This document shows positions 6,429-11,079 of a DNA stretch of 11,079 nucleotides, piece after piece. The stretch lies in contig JAAZFF010000080.1 in assembly GCA_012511845.1 (NCBI GenBank), forward strand, positions 1-11,079, in the 5' to 3' direction. The notes under the pieces are model-generated. The model was not told the DNA's origin. It saw only the letters and a list, made by a program, of their open reading frames with translations, and did no database searches. The DNA comes from Lentisphaerota bacterium (GTDB taxonomy: Bacteria; Verrucomicrobiota; Kiritimatiellia; RFP12; UBA3636). Position 1 is the first letter of the stretch; each line of letters opens with the position of its first letter. The translations under genes were made by a program, and so were the position numbers.

Positions 6429-7100
6429 TTATATTCCCTCCGTGGGTTTGTCGCCGAGTTTATTAAGCTGATCGGCATCTATATGGGCAAATTCCTTTTT
6501 GATATGAAAGAAGGCGATACCCATTATGAATACAAGAACGAAAATATCCTGGAGAATGCCGAGCTCCATAATAAGCCCGTATTCCAGCATGATACTTGTT
6601 CCGAACATGGCAATTCCATTTTCGAACATCAGAAAGCCGATTACCTGAGTAATTGCTTTTCTCCTTGCGATTATCATAAAGAGTCCGGTGCAGATTGTTG
6701 CGAAAGCAGCAGGTACGGCTATGTTTGAGATTATGCCTTCAGCAAGGTTAAAGCATGAGGTAACGAGGAAGGACAGGGCGGTAAGCAGAAATATAATAGC
6801 TACAGATGCCGAGTATCCCACAAATGGCTCTATCTCTCTCTTTACACCTACCCTGCGTACTACAAAAGCGAGCAGATACGGCAAAAGAATACCTTTTACA
6901 ACAAGGTTAAGTGAGGAAGCCAGGATAATACTTCCGGCAGGAAATCCTGCTGTCCAGTCTGTAACAGCAAGGGGTAATAATCCGATCAGAATACCCTGTA
7001 CGGCAATATCCTTTATACACCGCATCAGGCGGCTGGACGCCACCATTGTTATGTTCGTCAGCAAAATGGCTGCAAGAATTATTTCTGTCAGAGATTTCAT
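6429..7100 (-). CDS. hyfE: HyfE-like membrane subunit
   Basis: This hydrophobic protein (223 residues from the ATG at 7100) has about six to seven predicted membrane segments. It matches HyfE, the hydrogenase-4 subunit whose C-terminal half relates to NuoK/MrpC. The motif ITQVIGFLMFENGIAMFG (150-167) holds the membrane glutamate E160. MELGILQDIFV (178-188) and VVKGILLPYLL (67-77) are further family segments. The C-terminus is a short charged cytoplasmic tail. The frame also has a TTG at 7115, which would add five residues and overlap hyfC by 11 nt; I prefer the ATG, 4 nt past the hyfC stop at 7105. Neither start has a clear Shine-Dalgarno sequence, so coupling to hyfC translation is likely. 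The stop lies 1 nt from the hyfF start codon. NuoJ- and NuoK-like subunits are otherwise absent here. Confidence 0.9.
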   Translation of the reverse strand: MKSLTEIILAAILLTNITMVASSRLMRCIKDIAVQGILIGLLPLAVTDWTAGFPAGSIILASSLNLVVKGILLPYLLAFVVRRVGVKREIEPFVGYSASVAIIFLLTALSFLVTSCFNLAEGIISNIAVPAAFATICTGLFMIIARRKAITQVIGFLMFENGIAMFGTSIMLEYGLIMELGILQDIFVLVFIMGIAFFHIKKEFAHIDADQLNKLGDKPTEGI

Positions 7101-7104
7101 AAAA

Positions 7105-8016
7105 CTATATTTCAAAAACCATGTAAATCATTATTGCAATCAGGGTAAGTGCCAGGGCACCGGCGAAAACCTGGGGTATCTTTAAAAGGCGGAAGCGGGC
7201 TATTACCGACTCCACTATACCTATGATAACGGAGATAACAAAAACTCCTCCGAAAAACAGCAAACCTGACACTATTGGAGAAGTCGCCTTGAGCGGTAAA
7301 ATAAGGAGAACGATAAATGATATCATAAGCCAGAGTTTCAATGCTGAGGCGTATTGAATAAACGCAAAGTCCGGACCTGAATTATCGAGCACCATTGCTT
7401 CGTGTATCATCGTTAATTCTAAATGGGTTTCAGGGTCATCGAATGGTACACGGCTGTTTTCGGCGAGAAGGGCAGCAAAAAATGCTACCGCAACGAGTGC
7501 CAGCGAAGTTCCCGTCTGTGACCACGCTGTGAAGTCGAGCCCAATGAGCGAAGTCGACAGGCTAAGGCGTCCGGTCAGCAAAATGATGAAGGCAATCACT
7601 CCGAATACTATTGATTCACAGAGTGCGGAGAACTGTGCTTCACGTGATGCGCCCATGCCTTCAAAAGCAGAGCCAGTATCAAGTGCGCCAAAAATCAGGG
7701 CAACTCTTCCTGCTGCCAGGAGATAAAAGAATACAATTATATCTCCCTCAAACGATACCGGTGACTTGTAAACGGCAAAAGGCATGAAGAGAGCTGCAGT
7801 AAGTGTTGCAGCAAGGGAAATACTTGGTGCCAGAGCAAGGACCCATGTGGACGTAGTGCTCCTTACTGTACCTTTTTTTAGGAGCTTGACTATGTCGTAG
7901 TAGCGTTGAAGCAGTCGCGGACCGTAGCGCCCCGCGTAAAACGCCTTTGTTTTATTAATTATGCCCGGTACAAGTGGGGCAAGCAGAAGTGATAGAAAAA
8001 AGCAAATATACCACAT
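7105..8016 (-). CDS. hyfC: HyfC/HycD-like membrane subunit (NuoH family)
   Basis: This is the membrane subunit that joins the redox arm to the ion-pumping arm, the NuoH homologue. The 303 residues form about eight membrane segments. Family motifs appear in order: GRYGPRLLQRYYDIVKLLKK (29-48), the loop that contacts the redox arm; ALDTGSAFEGMGASREAQFS (111-130); and AENSRVPFDDPETHLELTMI with HEAMVLDNSG (185-214), the acidic loop of HycD/NuoH proteins. Acidic residues E186, D193, D194, E196 and E206 are all kept, so the quinone-site or coupling-type machinery is intact even though the large subunit has lost its metal site. The ATG lies 4 nt after the hyfB stop. Length is normal for HycD/HyfC. 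Confidence 0.94.
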   Translation of the reverse strand: MWYICFFLSLLLAPLVPGIINKTKAFYAGRYGPRLLQRYYDIVKLLKKGTVRSTTSTWVLALAPSISLAATLTAALFMPFAVYKSPVSFEGDIIVFFYLLAAGRVALIFGALDTGSAFEGMGASREAQFSALCESIVFGVIAFIILLTGRLSLSTSLIGLDFTAWSQTGTSLALVAVAFFAALLAENSRVPFDDPETHLELTMIHEAMVLDNSGPDFAFIQYASALKLWLMISFIVLLILPLKATSPIVSGLLFFGGVFVISVIIGIVESVIARFRLLKIPQVFAGALALTLIAIMIYMVFEI

Positions 8017-8020
8017 GGAT

Positions 8021-9958
8021 TTAATCGCCGTTAGAGTATTGTATTACAGGTGGTTGGTGGTTGTCGTTTTCCGGATCAGGTTGGTCCTGTCCCGCAAGCA
8101 GACCCCACGCAAGCATAAGGATAGTGGCAACAACCATTGCCAGAATATATGCATGAAGACGTCCCGATTGTGCAGGATGAATTTTTCTTGCAAAACTGGA
8201 GATGCGGTCAAAAATCGGTGCCCAAAGGAATCGGACGCCTCCGTCACTCACTTCAAGTTGTACCGAGGCTGGACCAGGGAAAAGCCCAGCAGGCTTAATC
8301 AGGTTGCGAATCGGCTGCAGCAAAGGAGAAAACAAGTTTGTGAGCGGTTGCGTAAACGCAGTGCCCGTATATGCCATTCTTGCCGCAGGTTTGGCATATC
8401 CGCAATCCCATGTCATGCCTGGTATATTGTCTTTGGAACGAGGCAAAAGCTGAAACCGCAACAAAAGCACCGTTACAGTTATTATAAGGAAAGACGTATA
8501 CGCTATAAAAATATTGAAAAATGCGTTCGAGAAAAGAGACATATCAAAGAATGCACCCACTTTATACAGGACAAGGGGGGCAATAAAGGAAAGGCAGACA
8601 CTCAATACGAAAAGGGAAGCAGAAGAAAGAACCATAATAGGGGACACCTCGCTTGCCGTTGCCGCGATTTCTGAGCGTGGTTCACCCAGGAACGTTGCGC
8701 CTGCGGCTTTGCTGAATGTTGCTACTGCCAGACCTCCTGCGAAGGCAAGTGAAACGGCTGCGCCGACACTTCCTAAAGCAATCGACCCTCCGCTGACGAG
8801 TCCCATTAGAGCTGCCATATATATGAAAAATTCTCCCATGAAGCCGTTCAAGGGCGGTATCCCACTGATTCCGATACCGTTCAAGGCAAATAATGTGCCG
8901 GTCTGCGGCATGCGTTTCATCAGCCCACCCATCTCATCCATGTCAAGGGAACCTGTTGCTTTTAGTACTGCTCCTGCACACAAAAAAAGGCATCCTTTCA
9001 GAAGAGCGTGATTGATTATATGTAAAACAGCCCCTGTAAAGGCAAATGAGGCAATTAAGGGCAAGTCTCTGCTCAGTCCAAGAAAGCCGAGTCCCATCCC
9101 TATAGCTATTATGCCCATGTTTTCAATGCTGGAAAATGCAAGCAGCCGTTTGATGTTGCTTTGAGTCATTGCGAACATGATGCCAAGCAAAGCTCCGGCT
9201 ATTCCCAGGAGCAAGAAAGTCCAGCCTGCAGCAGCGGGTGAAACTGAATTGATGCCAAACTTCAGGATGCCGAAAAATCCCAGATTAATCATGGCACCTG
9301 ACATAATTGCGGACACAGGAGAGGGGGCGGCGGGGTGAGCTTCGGGCAGCCATACATGCAACCCCATAAAACCGCACTTTAGACCGAAACCCAGTAATGC
9401 CAGTATAAAAATAACTGTCCAGTTTGGTGCAACTGCTGTACGTGCAATAAACATCAGTATGAGAAAGACTGCGCCTGCATGGCAGGCAATAAGATAAATC
9501 CATGTGGCACGTGTTGATTCTTTTGTTCTGAAGTTAAAAGCCACCAGCGCCGCACTTGTTATCCCCATTGCTTCCCACGCCAGCAAAAAATGAACAGGCG
9601 CATTTAAAACCAGCACTGAGAACATGGACGCCAGCATTAAGTTAAAAAAGAACCAGTACGTTTTGACATGTACGGCACTGTGCCCTTTCAGATAACCGAT
9701 AGAATTTATGGCAGCAACTATGCCCAAAAGTGCTATTGGAATCATGAAAAAGATTTCTAGAAAATTATTTGTATATGAGAAAATCAGGCTGCCATCTTTT
9801 ATTATGTAAAAAACCAATGCAGCAACAGAACCGACACAAGCCGATATACAGCCAAAAATCGCTGAATACCTTGGTTTGAAAATCAGTGAAGCAAGGGAGC
9901 CTGAGAAAAGAATAAGAATCGGGATAGCAGTCACTTCGTATTTTCCGTTAAAATTCAC
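8021..9958 (-). CDS. hyfB: HyfB-like antiporter-type membrane subunit (NuoL/MrpA family)
   Basis: This is the largest membrane subunit (645 residues). E129 lies in LLAWEAMGITSAAL and K194 in LLGFGLKCGFMGLHVWLPEA. The segment HPAAPSPVSAIMSGAMINLG (208-227) is diagnostic of HyfB/HycC. K270 lies in QSNIKRLLAFSSIENMG, K321 in INHALLKGCLFLCAG, and K417 in ATFSKAAGATFLGEPRS. All are positions used for ion translocation in NuoL-type subunits. The C-terminal part has the HyfB signature MTWDCGY.......MAYTGTAFTQP (515-538), a lateral amphipathic stretch and a final membrane helix (about 602-620). An unusual hydrophilic tail (AGQDQPDPENDNHQPPVIQY) follows. Translation starts at a GTG inside the last codons of the upstream gene (11-nt overlap), suggesting coupling; the next methionine is too far in to be the start. 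Confidence 0.94.
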   Translation of the reverse strand: MNFNGKYEVTAIPILILFSGSLASLIFKPRYSAIFGCISACVGSVAALVFYIIKDGSLIFSYTNNFLEIFFMIPIALLGIVAAINSIGYLKGHSAVHVKTYWFFFNLMLASMFSVLVLNAPVHFLLAWEAMGITSAALVAFNFRTKESTRATWIYLIACHAGAVFLILMFIARTAVAPNWTVIFILALLGFGLKCGFMGLHVWLPEAHPAAPSPVSAIMSGAMINLGFFGILKFGINSVSPAAAGWTFLLLGIAGALLGIMFAMTQSNIKRLLAFSSIENMGIIAIGMGLGFLGLSRDLPLIASFAFTGAVLHIINHALLKGCLFLCAGAVLKATGSLDMDEMGGLMKRMPQTGTLFALNGIGISGIPPLNGFMGEFFIYMAALMGLVSGGSIALGSVGAAVSLAFAGGLAVATFSKAAGATFLGEPRSEIAATASEVSPIMVLSSASLFVLSVCLSFIAPLVLYKVGAFFDMSLFSNAFFNIFIAYTSFLIITVTVLLLRFQLLPRSKDNIPGMTWDCGYAKPAARMAYTGTAFTQPLTNLFSPLLQPIRNLIKPAGLFPGPASVQLEVSDGGVRFLWAPIFDRISSFARKIHPAQSGRLHAYILAMVVATILMLAWGLLAGQDQPDPENDNHQPPVIQYSNGD

Positions 9959-10703
9959 GCCCCATCAGGCGTAATAGCGCATCTAGAATAGTTGTTGGGT
10001 GAGGAGGACATCCGGGAATGTACATGACGGGTTCGGCAACACATGATGCACCCTTGTTTGCAACTGGGCTGTCCTGAAATATTCCCCCCGAAATAGCACA
10101 GGCACCGCATGCCACGATCCATGATGGTCTCGATACTGCAGCAAATGTTTTTTCCAGTGCGAGTTTCATGTTGTCAGTTACAGGACCTGTAACAAGGACA
10201 ACGTCAGAGTGACGGGGAGATGCCTCGATGCTTATGCCGAAACGCCCCATATCCCACGCCAGAGTGGTCAGAACGTTTATATCAAGTTCACATGCTGTAC
10301 ACCCACCGGCAGAGACTTGTCGTATTTTCAGGGAGTCCTTCAGAAGCTTGCGGGCTTCAACAGGTGTTTTCTTTTTGGGAAGTTTTTCACTGCCCGGTTT
10401 AACAATAAGGTCTTCTCGTGAGAAGGCTGCAAGCCTGTGTTCGCTTGTAAACCTTATATTCGGACATACTTCAGCACATTTTGCGCAAAAAATGCACTTG
10501 CCCAGATCAATTGCCGGTTTTTTATCAATAATGGAAATGGCATTAACGGGGCATTGTTCAGACGCTGCCACAGCATCTGCTTCTGTGGCATCTTCAGAAA
10601 TTATCGGAAGTCCTTGAAATCTGTCAGGGAGTACAGGTTCTTCCCTTGGAAATTTGCCTGTATGGTAACCTTGTTTTAAACGGGCTTTAATAGTAGTGAA
10701 CAT
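9948..10703 (-). CDS. hyfI: Ferredoxin-small subunit fusion (HyfH-HyfI / HycF-HycG / NuoB-like)
   Basis: The 251-residue protein opens the operon. Residues 1-100 look like a HycF/HyfH polyferredoxin (LPDRFQGLPII near the start). Only one cluster can form: C70, C73 and C76 of CIFCAKC together with C51 of EQCPVNAI. The first CxxCxxC has been replaced by DATEADAVAASE (38-49), leaving C80 unpaired. Residues 125-251 form the NuoB/HycG domain with C135 and C138 (GGCTACELD), C202 (VACGACAISGG) and C232 (IPGCPPHP), the four ligands of the proximal or N2-type [4Fe-4S] cluster. The protein should pass electrons from an unknown donor toward the HyfG-type subunit at the cytoplasmic side of the membrane. 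E. coli uses two separate genes, hyfH and hyfI, for these domains. The ATG at 10703 fits the family N-terminus; the ribosome binding site is weak. Confidence 0.92.
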   Translation of the reverse strand: MFTTIKARLKQGYHTGKFPREEPVLPDRFQGLPIISEDATEADAVAASEQCPVNAISIIDKKPAIDLGKCIFCAKCAEVCPNIRFTSEHRLAAFSREDLIVKPGSEKLPKKKTPVEARKLLKDSLKIRQVSAGGCTACELDINVLTTLAWDMGRFGISIEASPRHSDVVLVTGPVTDNMKLALEKTFAAVSRPSWIVACGACAISGGIFQDSPVANKGASCVAEPVMYIPGCPPHPTTILDALLRLMGREF

Positions 10704-10745
10704 TGCTTTTGTCGGTCGGTAAATCTCATGAGATTACGGTAACAC

Positions 10746-10751
10746 ATTATA
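10746..10751 (-). promoter_or_regulatory. Candidate -10 box for the Ehr operon
   Basis: A perfect TATAAT on the minus strand lies 42 nt upstream of the operon's first ATG, in a markedly AT-rich stretch (10741-10830). No good -35 hexamer sits at 16-18 bp. An overlapping alternative is TATGAT (10767-10772) with TTGTAC (10791-10796) at 18 bp. Upstream, TTGTACTTGTAC forms two direct hexamers (10785-10796) that might bind a regulator. The 42-nt leader would be ordinary. Confidence 0.4.
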
Positions 10752-10898
10752 ATCAAATTTAAGTTTATCATATTGAAAAAAGAAGTACAAGTACAAATTT
10801 ATAAATCTGAAAATAAAATGAGAAAAGACCAAGCCCTTCAGGCAGTGATCAGTGTACAGCAGGTAGTGAACAGTTTCTAAACAGGTGCATATTATCTC

Positions 10899-10923
10899 AC
10901 GCAGAGAACGCGGAGACGCGGAG
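10899..10923 (+). repeat. ACGCAGAG / ACGCGGAG tandem-like string
   Basis: The sequence ACGCAGAGA ACGCGGAG ACGCGGAG holds three imperfect copies of an ACGCRGAG octamer. A related, shorter version (ACGCAGAGCCGCGGAG) lies at 2857-2872, just upstream of the M28 gene. Both copies flank AT-rich sequence near a putative promoter. Confidence 0.6.
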
Positions 10924-10947
10924 GCTTAGCAACCACTCAGCAGGCGG

Positions 10948-10969
10948 GCACAGACAAGAATGTCCGTGC
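10948..10969. repeat. Imperfect inverted repeat (hairpin)
   Basis: GCACAGACA (10948-10956) and TGTCCGTGC (10961-10969) pair at eight of nine positions around the loop AGAA. It is not followed by a T-run, so a terminator is unlikely. Confidence 0.6.
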
Positions 10970-10990
10970 TACAGTCTGCGGTGCATAAGT

Positions 10991-11009
10991 ACTGCCCACT
11001 AACCACTGC
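10991..11009 (-). repeat. 19-bp repeat, right copy (inverted relative to 3164-3182)
   Basis: This is the exact reverse complement of the left copy at 3164-3182. The match ends sharply after 19 bases on both sides. Confidence 0.7.
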
Positions 11010-11013
11010 TGGA

Positions 11014-11073
11014 CTTGCCGGGAGATCGTACACGTTCATAGCGGCGCGGTACACGTTTTACGTACACGAGGAT
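11014..11073 (+). repeat. 60-nt dispersed repeat, right copy
   Basis: It is direct-oriented and ungapped against 3277-3336 with eight mismatches in 60. It contains three GTACACG words. The repeat runs close to the window end, so its right limit may lie outside. Confidence 0.75.
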
Positions 11074-11079
11074 GAGAAC

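Larger units (their letters stand above)
10704..11079. other. Non-coding upstream region of the Ehr operon, repeat-rich in its distal part
   Basis: The first 130 nt are AT-rich and carry the candidate promoter. From about 10843 onward the sequence becomes a mosaic: CAGTGATCAGTGTACAG with GTAGTGAACAGT (10843-10874), the CGCAGAG/CGCGGAG string (10899-10923), a hairpin (10948-10969), a 19-bp inverted-repeat copy (10991-11009) and the 60-nt direct-repeat copy (11014-11073). No reading frame with protein-like content was seen. Confidence 0.7.

Noticed and set aside
8514..9011. 165-residue plus-strand reading frame (and a similar one at 6688-7185)
   Set aside because: Both lie antisense to well-supported membrane-subunit genes, and their products show no domain-like features.
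3401..10703. Functional hydrogenase-4 or formate hydrogenlyase
   Set aside because: The large subunit lacks the nickel-binding cysteine pairs, and no formate dehydrogenase or maturation gene is present.
3401..10703. Respiratory complex I (nuo operon)
   Set aside because: The gene order and the HyfB, HyfE and HyfF signatures are of hyf type. NuoE, NuoF, NuoG, NuoJ, NuoK and NuoN genes are absent.

Overview
The window is dominated by one seven-kilobase operon on the minus strand (10703 down to 3401). It encodes a six-subunit membrane oxidoreductase of the complex I / group 4 hydrogenase superfamily. In transcription order: a ferredoxin-small subunit fusion (HyfI/HycG/NuoB-like), HyfB (NuoL-like), HyfC (HycD/NuoH-like), HyfE, HyfF (NuoM-like) and HyfG (HycE/NuoCD-like). 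Both cysteine pairs that would hold a [NiFe] centre are missing from the large subunit. No hydrogenase maturation genes, NADH-module genes (NuoEFG) or formate dehydrogenase lie in the window. This matches the energy-converting hydrogenase-related (Ehr) complexes, a known family whose physiological substrates are poorly defined. Residues linked to ion translocation are kept in the membrane arm. The likely picture is an ion-pumping redox complex with an unknown electron donor and acceptor, not a hydrogenase.

Layout from left to right: the 3' part of a glyoxalase/VOC-fold gene on the plus strand (2-352); a likely bidirectional terminator (375-401); then a compact minus-strand operon read from 2810 to 408. 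That operon holds an M28 metallopeptidase or glutaminyl-cyclase-like lipoprotein, a GT9 heptosyltransferase-like glycosyltransferase, and xseB. Next is a 590-nt non-coding region (2811-3400) full of hairpins and short repeats, then the Ehr operon (3401-10703). The last 376 nt (10704-11079) hold the operon's AT-rich upstream region and a second batch of repeats. The two non-coding regions share several elements, including a 60-nt direct repeat (52/60 identical) and a perfect 19-bp inverted repeat, so the Ehr operon sits between related repeat clusters.

Organism: a lipobox signal peptide and a GT9 enzyme of LPS-core type point to a diderm bacterium. The intergenic mosaics (CGCAGAG..CGCGGAG strings, AGTCCCG-type heptamers, GGTAGGGACGGCTCTC hairpins, CACTAACCACTG strings) resemble what I recall from Planctomycetota / Lentisphaerota / Omnitrophota-type genomes. 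That placement is a weak inference and could not be tested here. No tRNA, rRNA, CRISPR array, transposase or phage gene was seen.
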